From contig NZ_JAFBCP010000001.1 of NCBI RefSeq assembly GCF_016907735.1, positions 248,001 through 312,000 on the forward strand: DNA of 64,000 bases, read 5' to 3'. The position numbers and the translations under genes were made by a program. Of this stretch, positions 41,700 through 50,145 are shown in pieces (position 1 is the first letter of the stretch; the number at the start of each line of letters is the position of its first letter). Below the pieces are notes generated by a model. The model did not search any database and was not told the origin of the DNA. It was given only the letters and a program-made list of their open reading frames with translations. Source of the DNA: Brevibacterium paucivorans (GTDB lineage Bacteria > Actinomycetota > Actinomycetes > Actinomycetales > Brevibacteriaceae).

Positions 41700-42922
41700 A
41701 CGAACAGACACTTCCCTACCGGGTGAGTGAAGCAGCGGGGCTTCTGGATGCCCAGGGCAAGATCCGCGGCACGGTGTTTGGCGAGATGAGCACATTGGCC
41801 GCGCAGCACGGTGCGATCAATGTGGGGCAAGGGGCCCCGTCGAGCCCTACCCCTGACTTCCTCATCGACGACGTCGCTCACTTCATGCGAGCTGGCATGA
41901 ACCAGTACGCACCGCCAACCGGGGTGCCGGAACTGCTTGACGCGATCGTGGCTCAGCGTTCCCGCCGGTACAACCACACTGTCACCAGGGACCATGTATT
42001 GGTGACAGTGGGCGCCACGGAGGCTCTCACCTCGGCGATTATGGCGCTGGTGCCCGCTGGCGGAGTTTTGCTGACGTTTGAACCGTTCTACGACTCCTAC
42101 GCGGCGGCCTGTGAAATGGCAGGGGCACGGTTGGTGACCGTACCGCTGGTCTTTGATGGTGCGGTATGGCAGCCGGACTGGGACGCGTTTGACTCTGCGG
42201 TGGGCTCTGCCGACGCGGTGTTGCTGAACACGCCGCACAATCCCACGGGAATGGTGTTGGGCCGGGACGACCTGGTCCGGGTTTTTCAGGCGTGTGAGGA
42301 CGCAGACGCGTGGCTCATCACCGACGAGGTGTACGAGTACCTGGTGTTTGACCCCGCTGAGCATGTGTCAGTAGCGGCACTGTTCCCGGATTCGCCTCGG
42401 ATTGTGACGGTGTCGTCGGCCGGTAAAACGTTTAATGTGACCGGGTGGAAGATCGGTTGGCTCGTGGCGCACCCGCAGGTTCGTCAGCAGATCCAGGCGC
42501 TTAAGCAGTTCTTCTCGTACACGTCAGGCACACCGCTTCAGCCAGCTATCGCACAAGCGCTCAACGAGCACGAAGATTTCGCCCAGCAGAACCGTGCCGA
42601 GTTGAAGCGTTGCCGGGATGTGCTCATGGAGTCTTTGGAACGCGTGCCCGGGATTACGTTTAATGTTCCGGCTGCCGGTTATTTCACTGTGGTGGATTTT
42701 GCTGAGGTCACCATGCGTGATTCGCACGATTTGAATGAGCTTCTCACCACCGAGTTTGGGTTCACGGGCATTCCGGTGAACCGATTGTGCCGGACCGGTT
42801 CCCCGGTGGCCCAGCGGTTGGAGCACGCGTTGCGTCTGTCGTTTTGTAAAACAGAAGACGAAATGCGCGAGGTGGCCACTCGGATTGACCGCCTCGCGCA
42901 GAACATGGACGCGTTGAAGTAG
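41696..42922 (+). CDS. PLP-dependent class I/II aminotransferase
   Basis: 408 aa fold-type I aminotransferase. Motifs: INVGQGAPSSPTPDF, NQYAPPTGVPELLDA, VTVGATEALTSA, NTPHNPTG, and the PLP lysine in SSAGKTFNVTGWKIGW. The pattern is that of the subfamily containing DapC-like succinyldiaminopimelate transaminases and kynurenine/methionine aminotransferases, so the exact substrate is open. GTGA overlap with hisN suggests co-translation. Confidence 0.88.
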   Translation: MNEQTLPYRVSEAAGLLDAQGKIRGTVFGEMSTLAAQHGAINVGQGAPSSPTPDFLIDDVAHFMRAGMNQYAPPTGVPELLDAIVAQRSRRYNHTVTRDHVLVTVGATEALTSAIMALVPAGGVLLTFEPFYDSYAAACEMAGARLVTVPLVFDGAVWQPDWDAFDSAVGSADAVLLNTPHNPTGMVLGRDDLVRVFQACEDADAWLITDEVYEYLVFDPAEHVSVAALFPDSPRIVTVSSAGKTFNVTGWKIGWLVAHPQVRQQIQALKQFFSYTSGTPLQPAIAQALNEHEDFAQQNRAELKRCRDVLMESLERVPGITFNVPAAGYFTVVDFAEVTMRDSHDLNELLTTEFGFTGIPVNRLCRTGSPVAQRLEHALRLSFCKTEDEMREVATRIDRLAQNMDALK

Positions 42923-42924
42923 GT

Positions 42925-42979
42925 GGCGGGGCTGGCCTTGGTTGGGGTGTTCCCCCCCCCGGTCGAGGCCGGCCCCGCC
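42925..42979. terminator. GC-rich stem-loop between convergent aminotransferase genes
   Basis: GGCGGGGC-T-GGCC (42925-42937) pairs with GGCC-G-GCCCCGCC (42967-42979), giving a 13-bp stem with one T-G wobble. The loop holds a run of nine C (42952-42960). It lacks a U-tract, so termination may depend on Rho or hairpin strength. Confidence 0.65.
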
Positions 42980-42995
42980 CCCGCTTTCGTTGTGG

Positions 42996-44129
42996 TTACT
43001 GGGTTTCGTCCAGCACAGCGTCGAGTGCTGTGGTGAAACGTTCTACTGCCGCGTCGACGTCGGCCCACTTGTCTAGGCCGAACAGTCCAATTCGGAACGT
43101 CTTCATGTCTGCTGGTTCGTCCACTTGCAGTGGCACTCCCCCGGCGACCTGCACACCGGCGCGTGCAAAAGCAGGCACAATGTCGTCTCGGTCAGTGTTG
43201 ACGACAACGACCGTTGGGGATTCGAACCCAGGTGCTGCAACGGAGGTGAAACCGCGTTCGGTGAGTGCTTCACGGATCCGTGCCCCGAGGTCGTTCTGGC
43301 GTTCGCGTAGAACGTCAAGTCCGGTGTCGAGGGCTTCTTTCATGAGGCCCAGGTTGTGTTGGATGGTGTCGGTGGGCATGGTGGCGTGGTAGCCGTGTGC
43401 GCCGGTGACGTAGCCCTCACAGATGTTGGTCCACTTCTTCAGATCCAGTGAGAAGCTGGAGGTCTCCGTGGAGTCGAGGCGTTCGCGTGCTGCCTCTGAG
43501 AACATGACATACCCGCATGCAGGAGAGCCGCTCCACCCTTTTTGAGGTGCGCTGACCAGGATGTCCACGCCTGCTTCTTCCATGTTGACCCACAGCGGAC
43601 CGGAGGCCACGCAGTCGAGGACAAACAGTCCGCCTACGCTGTGCGTTGCGTCGGCCAGGGCACGCACGTAGTCATCAGGCAAGACCATGCCTGCGGCGGT
43701 TTCCACGTGGGGTGCGAATACCAGGTCTGGTGCGGTGTCCTTGATGTGAGCTACCACCTGGTCGATGGGTGCTGGCGCGAACTGGTGGTTGCCCACGTGC
43801 TGGGCTTTGAGGACATCATGACCCGCAGGGATCTTGCCGGCATCAAAAATCTGTGACCAGCGGTAGGAAAAGAGCCCGTTTCGCACAACCAGAACGTTTT
43901 TGTCGTTGGCGAACTGGCGGGCTACGGATTCCATGGCATATGAACCACCTCCAGGTACCACAGTCGCCGTGTGAGCGTTATAAGTAGAACGCAGGATCTG
44001 CAGGGTTTCCTGCATGACGTTCACAAAGCGTTTGGACATGTGGTTTAGCGACCGGTCGGTGAACACGACCGAGTATTCGAGAAGGCCGCCGGGGTCGACG
44101 TCTGGGCGAGGCAGTTCATTAGCAGTCAT
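42996..44129 (-). CDS. Class V aminotransferase (alanine-glyoxylate/serine-pyruvate type)
   Basis: 377 aa. Motifs: MQETLQILRSTYNAHTATVVPGGG-like N-terminal region (kept here as the Gly-rich PGGGSYAME), FVLDCVASGPL for the PLP-binding Asp, and SAPQKGWSGSP with the PLP lysine. Probably transfers an amino group from alanine or serine to glyoxylate or a related keto acid. ATG at 44129 is preferred over GTG at 44138; neither has a clear ribosome site. Confidence 0.87.
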   Translation of the reverse strand: MTANELPRPDVDPGGLLEYSVVFTDRSLNHMSKRFVNVMQETLQILRSTYNAHTATVVPGGGSYAMESVARQFANDKNVLVVRNGLFSYRWSQIFDAGKIPAGHDVLKAQHVGNHQFAPAPIDQVVAHIKDTAPDLVFAPHVETAAGMVLPDDYVRALADATHSVGGLFVLDCVASGPLWVNMEEAGVDILVSAPQKGWSGSPACGYVMFSEAARERLDSTETSSFSLDLKKWTNICEGYVTGAHGYHATMPTDTIQHNLGLMKEALDTGLDVLRERQNDLGARIREALTERGFTSVAAPGFESPTVVVVNTDRDDIVPAFARAGVQVAGGVPLQVDEPADMKTFRIGLFGLDKWADVDAAVERFTTALDAVLDETQ

Positions 44130-44165
44130 GACATTCACAATAGTCGTTTATTTCAGTAAAGGAAT

Positions 44166-44642
44166 TTAGGCAAACTTCCGGACCATGTATGCGGCTTCCC
44201 GACCGTCGGGTAGGCGGTCGATTTCGCCGGTCATGCGGAAACCTGAACGGAGGTACGCGCCAATTGCCCGCTGGTTTTCTTCAAAAACTCGCAGCTGGAT
44301 TTCCGTGTATCCCGCGCGCTGGGCTTCTGTGAAGACCGCGTTTGTCAGTGCGTCTACGGCACCGTGGCCACGGTGCGCAGGGTGTATCCATGTGCCGCCG
44401 AGGTCGGCGTAACCGTCTCTGACCGTGAAGGTTGCGAATCCAATGTCGTGTCCCTGCTTTACACACATGAAGATGGTGAGCGTTTCGAGGCGTTGCCGCC
44501 ATTTCGCTTCGTCTACCTGAGATTCGCGCTCGTACGATCCGCTAAACGCAGCAGGGGCGTCCATGAGAGATGCGAGGCGAATTGCACGCACGCGGGACCA
44601 ATCATCCGGTGTCATGCGGACTACGGTGTGGTCGTCAGCCAT
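44166..44642 (-). CDS. GNAT family N-acetyltransferase
   Basis: 158 aa. The acetyl-CoA loop is in THPAHRGHGAVDALTNAV-like sequence (IHPAHRGHGAVDAL), with the downstream ELQLRVFEENQRAIGAYLRSGF motif that is typical of GNATs. Substrate unknown. ATG at 44642. Confidence 0.87.
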   Translation of the reverse strand: MADDHTVVRMTPDDWSRVRAIRLASLMDAPAAFSGSYERESQVDEAKWRQRLETLTIFMCVKQGHDIGFATFTVRDGYADLGGTWIHPAHRGHGAVDALTNAVFTEAQRAGYTEIQLRVFEENQRAIGAYLRSGFRMTGEIDRLPDGREAAYMVRKFA

Positions 44643-44875
44643 GTTGCCTCCCAGGGAGCTTCGATGTGTGCCACTTTAGTCTTCGTTAAGATGCCGAACC
44701 TTAATGTGATTACTTCCTGCACGGCAAACCAGGAACAGCTATGTACAGTACTCAGATTTATACACACTGCATTCACCAACGTACACACTCGCCGAGACGG
44801 TTCACGCATGGTTGCACCATTGAACACTGGAGGAGTACCGTCGCCTCATGAGAGAAATCAAAGGAGAATCTACTC

Positions 44876-45073
44876 ATGAAAGCCAAAAAAGCGCCATCGC
44901 GAGTAAGCATATGGGCTGTTCTATCTTCTTTCCTGATCCTGTGGGTAACTATCACAGCGGTCGCATTTAGCAGAGGGGCCAACTCCGCCGCATTTGTTAT
45001 TAGCGCCGTAGCTTTGGTCCCGTTAGTTATCTGTGGCGCTCTAATCGTTCTGCGGTATCGCAAACGACACTAG
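44876..45073 (+). CDS. Small two-span membrane protein, 65 aa
   Basis: Two hydrophobic segments (about 11-31 and 37-58) flanked by a basic N-terminus (MKAKKAPSR) and a basic tail (RYRKRH). The ATG is preceded by AAAGGAG eight bases upstream, which supports it as a real gene. Function unknown. The 233 bp upstream hold no other gene I can support. The terminator of the repeat unit at 45096 lies just downstream. Confidence 0.7.
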   Translation: MKAKKAPSRVSIWAVLSSFLILWVTITAVAFSRGANSAAFVISAVALVPLVICGALIVLRYRKRH

Positions 45074-45095
45074 TCACAGATATTCAGGACACGCG

Positions 45096-45131
45096 AAAGC
45101 CCGCCTTACCAGATTTGGTAAAGCGGGCTTT
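45096..45131. terminator. Intrinsic terminator, left repeat copy
   Basis: AAAGCCCGCCTTACC-AGATTT-GGTAAAGCGGGCTTT: a 15-bp stem with one mismatch compared with the right copy. Ends the small membrane-protein transcript and faces the accessory segment. Confidence 0.8.
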
Positions 45132-45137
45132 GTCTTG

Positions 45138-45178
45138 GTGGCGGGGAAGGATTCGAACCTCCGACCTCCGGGTTATGA
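45138..45178 (-). pseudogene. tRNA-fMet fragment (3' half)
   Basis: Contains the acceptor 3' strand, T-arm and anticodon loop of the initiator tRNA, but the 5' half is replaced by diverged sequence and cannot fold. The remaining 208 bp to the lyase gene hold no gene; a T-arm-like string (reverse complement GTTCGAGTCCTGGCTCGGCA, within 45364-45386) is the only other structure noticed. Confidence 0.75.
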
Positions 45179-45386
45179 AACTAGCGATCTACGCAGCTCT
45201 GAGGTCCTTGTTTGTTCGAGCAGCGACCCAACGAGCATTCCGGTCACACCTGCGCCTCCGCTACAAACATTCAAACTTGAACGCCGTTCTCACAATTTGA
45301 ATCGATCGCAACCACCACTTACCCAACCAACTCAAAAACCGGGATTCGGGTGTAGACAATTCATGCCGAGCCAGGACTCGAACTGG

Positions 45387-46274
45387 TCATTCAGACTTTC
45401 CCTTACAGTAACGTTCTAAACGAGAACGCGAGGTTTCAGCCATCGCTTCGTCGATCATCTCGCCTTCAAATACAACTGCGCCGCGCCCCTCCTGGCTAGC
45501 CGCTTCGAACATCTCAACCAAGTCACGGTCACGTTGTAAATCTTGTTCAGTAGGCGTGAATACCTCGTTTATAACTTCCACGTGTGACGGGTGAATGGCG
45601 CTCATGCCTTCGTAACCAATCTGCCGGTTTTCAGTGGCAAAGCAACGAAGACCAGACAGGTCGTTTATATCTGTCCAGAGACCTGCGAGCGGACATGAAA
45701 CGTTAGCTGCACGAACATCAAGCAAGGCTTTGCTCCGAAGCACAAATGTCTCGCGAGACTCCGGCGTCCACTTATAACCAATAGCTCTTTCTACATCGCC
45801 ACCGCGCACACCAAGTCCGCCGGCGTATGCAACACGCTCACTCGCACTACAGATCTCGAAAGCACTTCGGATACCCAAAGCAGTCTCGAAAACAGGCGTA
45901 ATGGTGGTCTTAGATTCAACTTCGTTATCCTCTTCTGCCCACTGTAGTAGGTGCTCAACGGTGTGAATACTCTCTGGAGCGGATAATTTCGGAACCATAA
46001 TTCCAGTCAGCCCTGATGTGACCACAGCGGCAATGTCGCGGCCAGCTTCCGGAGACTCTAGCCCGTTTACGCGAACAAAAAAGGGATAGTTTTCTCGAAC
46101 CTGGCTCTGAAGAAATTCGGCGACTTCGCAACGAGCTCGCTCTTTAGCGTCCACCGGCACTGCATCTTCGAGATCGATTACAACTGCATCCGCACCTCGA
46201 CTCTTTGCCTTTTCAATAAGTGACAATCTATTTCCGGGCACGAAAAGCATAGATCGAATTGGAGGTATTTTCAT
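45387..46274 (-). CDS. CitE-like HpcH/HpaI aldolase family CoA-lyase
   Basis: 295 aa TIM-barrel lyase. RSMLFVPGNRLSLIEKA and VVIDLEDAVP (Mg2+-binding) are the hallmarks of the citrate lyase beta/malyl-CoA/citramalyl-CoA lyase group; FVRVNGLES supplies the CoA-site Arg. No lyase alpha or gamma genes are nearby, so it is a stand-alone acyl-CoA lyase rather than citrate lyase. Third gene after the transporter and CoA-transferase. Confidence 0.88.
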   Translation of the reverse strand: MKIPPIRSMLFVPGNRLSLIEKAKSRGADAVVIDLEDAVPVDAKERARCEVAEFLQSQVRENYPFFVRVNGLESPEAGRDIAAVVTSGLTGIMVPKLSAPESIHTVEHLLQWAEEDNEVESKTTITPVFETALGIRSAFEICSASERVAYAGGLGVRGGDVERAIGYKWTPESRETFVLRSKALLDVRAANVSCPLAGLWTDINDLSGLRCFATENRQIGYEGMSAIHPSHVEVINEVFTPTEQDLQRDRDLVEMFEAASQEGRGAVVFEGEMIDEAMAETSRSRLERYCKGKSE

Positions 46275-46306
46275 CGAATTGTATCTTTCACCGAAATTGC
46301 AGAAAA

Positions 46307-47539
46307 CTAAACAGTTCCATCTTCCTTGTATTTTGTAATCTCAGACTGACTGAATCCTAACCACGATCCCAACACCAATTCGTTATCCTCACCGATATCA
46401 GGGCCCGTACGCCAAACGCGGCCCGGATTGTTACGCATTGCCGGAACCACGGATTGCATGCGTACGGGTCCCAAATGTTTATCGTCAACGGTTACGATAT
46501 TTTCACGCTCACGATAGATCGGGTCGTTGAAAATGTCTTCGATATTAAACACTCTCGAAGCAACCACGTCAGCTTCTTCTAACGCGGCGAGAGCTTCTTC
46601 TGATGAGCGCCGGGAAATCCATTGCCGTAATTCTTCGTCCAGAAATTCTCGTCGTGCTTTTTGCTTCGTTACGGTGTCAAACTCTTCGACAGGTAGGCCC
46701 AGAAGCCGGACTATGTTTTCAACCGAGCGGCTTGTTGCGGAAGTTACGGTAATCCAGTCGCCATCAGCACTCAAAAAGGTATTGATTACGGCCCCGGGCG
46801 CAACCGCCAAGGCATTTCCTGATCGACTAGGAATAGTGCCAAGTTGGTCGTACATGATTACTTGCCACTCAATCAATCTGTACAACGTTTCGTGGAGCGC
46901 AAGGTCAATCCACTCTCCACGTCGCTCAGGGTCTTGAGAGCGACGAACGAGTGCAGCTGAGACAGCAAAGGCTCCCATGAGTCCAGTAGTGGCATCGCCA
47001 TGAGAAAAGCCAGTATGAACTGGTGGCTCTCCTGCAAACCCGGTCAGATGCACGACACCGCTGCGCGCCTCTCCCATCTTTCCGAAACCTGGCGCGTTGC
47101 TCTTTGAAGTATTAGCACCAAATCCAGATATCTGAAGAAGAATTGCAGAGGGGTTAATCGATGAGACTGTCTCCCAGTCGAGCCCAAAGCGTGCAAGTGT
47201 TTCGGACCTAAACGTCACTATCACTACGTCGGCCCATGTGACGAGCCTCGTTACTACTTCGCGAGATTCGAGGTCCCGTAAGTTTAACGTCAACGACCTC
47301 TTGTTACGTCCAAGCACCTTCCACCACAGTGCTTGATCATCTTTTGTAGGCCCCATATGGCGGGCCGAGTCTCCATACTGCGGTGCTTCAACGTGCACTA
47401 CATCAGCACCCATATCAGCCATTAATGTCCCCGCAAGCGGGCCGGCTATCACCTGCGCAAACTCGACAACCTTTACACCTTGAAGTGAGCCAGATCGAGC
47501 ATCTGCTTGTGTGTCATTAGTGTTGTTTCCATTGTTCAT
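46307..47539 (-). CDS. Family III (CaiB/BaiF) CoA-transferase
   Basis: 410 aa. N-terminal KVVEFAQVIAGPLAGTLMADMGADV and the catalytic aspartate in HTGFSHGDATTGLMGA identify the FRC/CaiB fold. Homologues activate acids such as malate, citramalate, itaconate or mesaconate with CoA from succinyl- or acetyl-CoA. GGAG precedes the ATG by six bases. 32 bp upstream of the lyase gene. Confidence 0.9.
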   Translation of the reverse strand: MNNGNNTNDTQADARSGSLQGVKVVEFAQVIAGPLAGTLMADMGADVVHVEAPQYGDSARHMGPTKDDQALWWKVLGRNKRSLTLNLRDLESREVVTRLVTWADVVIVTFRSETLARFGLDWETVSSINPSAILLQISGFGANTSKSNAPGFGKMGEARSGVVHLTGFAGEPPVHTGFSHGDATTGLMGAFAVSAALVRRSQDPERRGEWIDLALHETLYRLIEWQVIMYDQLGTIPSRSGNALAVAPGAVINTFLSADGDWITVTSATSRSVENIVRLLGLPVEEFDTVTKQKARREFLDEELRQWISRRSSEEALAALEEADVVASRVFNIEDIFNDPIYRERENIVTVDDKHLGPVRMQSVVPAMRNNPGRVWRTGPDIGEDNELVLGSWLGFSQSEITKYKEDGTV

Positions 47540-47560
47540 GACTTACTCCAGAAATAGATT

Positions 47561-48919
47561 TCAAAACCCGACGATGCCTGTTAGAAGTGCAAAAATCAGA
47601 AGTATCACTGAGATTGCCCATGCCCAGAAGAATGTGAATCGAATATGGTCACCAAGTTTTACACCCGCAAGTCCCACCAATAGATACACCGACGGCACAA
47701 CCGGACTGATAGAGAACCCGGTGTTCTCAGCAATGAGGATTGCACGCGCAACATCTATGGAAGGAACTCCCGCTCCGGCAGCCACCTCTACTATTAACGG
47801 CAGAATGCCGAAGAACATAGCGTCTGGTCCAAAGCTCATCCCAAGCGGTACAGCGAAGACAGCGAACGCTATATGCACCCACATCGCTGCTCCTTGGGGA
47901 GTGAGACTGACCAGAGCATCTCCCATTGCACTCAACATGCCAGTTCCGGTCAGCACACCCAGGAACACGCCGACAATTATCAGAATTCCACCCATGCTCA
48001 ATGCATCCTTGGCGTGCCGCGCTAGGCTTCCATCTTGCGATTCGGCTGACCTGAAGTTGACAAGAAGCGCTACACCAAAACCAATTAGGAAGAGGAGATG
48101 AAGTGGCATCACACCTAAGAACAGCCCGACAAGAACAGCAAGTGCGATGACCGCGTTCGCCCAAAACTTCCAGTCACGAACACTTAATGACAAGCACGCG
48201 TCCGTGCTCGTCTTTTCAGGTGGCACCTGCTCTTTGCTGACTTCGTCACTTGCAAAAGACCCGTGAGCAGTATGGGCCAGCAATAGATTATCGTTGAGCC
48301 CCGCGGCAATCCGTTTTGTTTCAACACGGCCCATGAACACTGCAAGAGAAATGATCAATAAGATCCCAAAAATTTGCACAAACACAAGGGGGAGCCACAA
48401 CTCACGAACGTCTTCATCAATTGCAGTAGCCGCCCGCAAAGTTGGCCCGCCCCAAGGCACCATATTTACGATTCCTGCAGTCAGTCCTGTGAGCATAACC
48501 AAAACTAGCCGACGAACCTTCATTCGGTCGTAAACAGGCAACAGCGCTGGAATAGTTAGCAAAAATGTTGTCGCCCCCACTCCATCCACGTGAGTAACCA
48601 TGGCAACCAACACGGTTACAAGAGTGAGACCAACAGGCCTTTCGCGGATCAAGCCCACAAGCCCATTTACTATAGGATCAAATAAACCTCGATCCCTCAT
48701 TAAACCGAAGAATAATATTGCAAATATAAAAAGAACGGCCGTAGGCATAACCGTATTTATACCCTCGCCCATGAACTTTCCAAGTTCGGGTAAACTGAAG
48801 CCAGCTAATAAACCAGCAATCAATGGCAAAATACTAAAAGCGACAATCGGCGACACTTTTCGCGTAACTAGCAATACAACAATTGCGAAAACGAGAATAA
48901 ATCCAATGACTACCAGCAT
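47561..48919 (-). CDS. CitMHS-family carboxylate transporter
   Basis: 452 aa, about 12 membrane spans. VTHVDGVGATTFLLTIPALLP and IVNMVPWGGPTLRAAT are typical of the CitMHS family (metal-citrate:H+ symport), part of the wider ion-transporter superfamily. The frame is open to 48970, but the ATG at 48919 follows GGAGGAGA. First gene of the accessory operon, divergent from the LysR gene. Confidence 0.87.
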   Translation of the reverse strand: MLVVIGFILVFAIVVLLVTRKVSPIVAFSILPLIAGLLAGFSLPELGKFMGEGINTVMPTAVLFIFAILFFGLMRDRGLFDPIVNGLVGLIRERPVGLTLVTVLVAMVTHVDGVGATTFLLTIPALLPVYDRMKVRRLVLVMLTGLTAGIVNMVPWGGPTLRAATAIDEDVRELWLPLVFVQIFGILLIISLAVFMGRVETKRIAAGLNDNLLLAHTAHGSFASDEVSKEQVPPEKTSTDACLSLSVRDWKFWANAVIALAVLVGLFLGVMPLHLLFLIGFGVALLVNFRSAESQDGSLARHAKDALSMGGILIIVGVFLGVLTGTGMLSAMGDALVSLTPQGAAMWVHIAFAVFAVPLGMSFGPDAMFFGILPLIVEVAAGAGVPSIDVARAILIAENTGFSISPVVPSVYLLVGLAGVKLGDHIRFTFFWAWAISVILLIFALLTGIVGF

Positions 48920-48996
48920 TCTCTCCTCCAAGGGCTCCGTTGACCTCTTTGATGATGCTAAGTCAGACATTTATTTAATGTCTAGTTATAGTTACT

Positions 48997-49020
48997 TATA
49001 ATGCGATAACCTTTAGTTAT
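48997..49020 (+). promoter_or_regulatory. Divergent promoter/operator of the LysR-transporter pair
   Basis: TATAAT at 48997-49002 is a near-ideal -10 for the LysR gene and leaves only about nine bases of leader and no ribosome site. A perfect dyad ATAAC-CTTTA-GTTAT (49006-49020) overlaps the LysR start codon and contains a T-N11-A arrangement, suited to LysR autoregulation. The gap is very AT-rich compared with the window. Confidence 0.55.
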
Positions 49021-49936
49021 GCCAATAACTGTCCAGCAAATGCGAGTGCTCGTCGCACTAGCAGATGTCAAGAGCTTCACAGGCGCAGCGAAACGTCTCC
49101 ATGTAACTCAACCGGCAATCAGCAGAGCCCTATCTGAGGCGGAGCGCATACTCCGAATCGACGTCTTTGATCGGTCATCAAAATCGCTTTTGCCAACAGA
49201 ACGCGGAGCAGCGATTGTGGCAATTGCAAGAAAGGCTCTGGATGAAGTCGATCGGGCAACAATCAAGATGAATGACATAGCGTCTGGAGCTCAACGCAAA
49301 TTACGAATTTCTGCTCTTCCAACTGTGGCAGCAGTGCTCCTACCGGATGTCACAGCACACTTACGCGCAATCGACACAGAGATCGAGCTCGAGATTTTCA
49401 CCGCCCGCGCCGAATCAGTCGTTGAAATGGTCAGAACAGGAAAGGCGGATATTGGAATTACCGTCCGCTCTGGTGGCATCGTTCCAGATACATTCACTCC
49501 GATGTTCATGGACGAGCTACTGTGCGCAACGTCAACTAACCACCGATTTGGCTCAATGCAAAGCGTAACGTGGCGTGACTTGTCGCAGGAGACACTTGTC
49601 CGGCTCCCCTCAGATAGCAGCATTGAAAGGCTAACGGAGAACGCATTTCAAACCCAAGGCGTCACCCCTCGCCACTCCATTGTTACATTCGACCTTATGT
49701 CCGCTGCTGGACTTGCAGCTTCAGCAGTTGGTGTTGCGGTCATCCCTGCATTAGCAGCTCCTATGACTCAGTTCGCTAAGCTCAGCTACACGAAGCTAAA
49801 TTCCCCGCGAGTGACACGCACGATTGGCATTGTTTCTAATTCCCCATTGACTCCTGAAGAAAGGCTGATTTCAGTAAAAGCGACAGAAGTTGCAGTGGAC
49901 GTACTTGACCAAGAAGCATTACAACGCGATTCATAG
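49019..49936 (+). CDS. LysR-family transcriptional regulator
   Basis: 305 aa. N-terminal winged helix-turn-helix (MRVLVALADVKSFTGAAKRLHVTQPAISRALSEAE) and a periplasmic-binding-like effector domain from about residue 90. Divergent from the transporter/CoA-transferase/lyase operon, so it most likely controls that operon in response to its substrate. Confidence 0.92.
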   Translation: MPITVQQMRVLVALADVKSFTGAAKRLHVTQPAISRALSEAERILRIDVFDRSSKSLLPTERGAAIVAIARKALDEVDRATIKMNDIASGAQRKLRISALPTVAAVLLPDVTAHLRAIDTEIELEIFTARAESVVEMVRTGKADIGITVRSGGIVPDTFTPMFMDELLCATSTNHRFGSMQSVTWRDLSQETLVRLPSDSSIERLTENAFQTQGVTPRHSIVTFDLMSAAGLAASAVGVAVIPALAAPMTQFAKLSYTKLNSPRVTRTIGIVSNSPLTPEERLISVKATEVAVDVLDQEALQRDS

Positions 49937-49944
49937 AGCCCTCC

Positions 49945-50037
49945 GGACACGCGAAAGCCCGCTTTACCAGATTTGGTAAAGCGGGCTTTGTCTTGGTGGC
50001 GGGGGAAGGATTCGAACCTCCGACCTCCGGGTTATGA
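49945..50037. repeat. Right copy of the 92/93-bp direct repeat
   Basis: Matches 45087-45178 apart from one substitution and one G insertion. The two copies stand 4858 bp apart and enclose exactly the four-gene accessory segment. This copy overlaps the intact tRNA-fMet gene and its terminator. Confidence 0.85.
49954..49989. terminator. Intrinsic terminator of tRNA-fMet
   Basis: AAAGCCCGCTTTACC-AGATTT-GGTAAAGCGGGCTTT forms a perfect 15-bp stem with T/A-rich flanks on both sides, just past the tRNA 3' end; it also faces the LysR gene. Confidence 0.88.
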
Positions 50038-50070
50038 GCCCGGCGAGCTACCTAGCTGCTCCACCCCGCG
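49994..50070 (-). tRNA. Initiator tRNA-fMet (anticodon CAT)
   Basis: 77 nt with encoded CCA. The first base C1 is unpaired with C72, the initiator hallmark, followed by GCGGGG/CCCCGC. The anticodon stem has the GGG/CCC pairs typical of initiators (CCGGGCTCATAACCCGG). T-arm GGAGG-TTCGAAT-CCTTC. Confidence 0.97.
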
Positions 50071-50145
50071 GCGCACATACAACTATACGTTAAGAATGCG
50101 TAACCACCAAACAAACAGCGCGTGATCCTCGCCACTCGACGATCA

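Larger units (their letters stand above)
45087..45178. repeat. Left copy of 92/93-bp direct repeat (tRNA-fMet 3' half plus terminator)
   Basis: Begins GGACACGCGAAAGCCCGC and ends GGGTTATGA; identical to 49945-50037 except one C/T change and one missing G. It includes the terminator hairpin and the tRNA-fMet sequence from its 3' end through the anticodon. The following bases (GCGATCTACGCAGCT) still faintly resemble the tRNA D-arm, so this may be a decayed tRNA gene rather than a clean att core. Confidence 0.85.

Noticed and set aside
42952..42960. Run of nine C as a phase-variable tract
   Set aside because: It lies between two convergent gene ends inside a terminator-like hairpin, where length change would not switch a reading frame or promoter.
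45138..45178. A second functional tRNA-fMet
   Set aside because: Only the 3' half and anticodon loop are intact; the D-arm and 5' acceptor strand have diverged beyond pairing.
45364..45386. Second tRNA 3' end (T-arm-like string) beside the lyase gene
   Set aside because: The stem around the TTCGAGT loop does not pair with the standard 7-base loop, no CCA or 5' half is seen, and it is too short to support.
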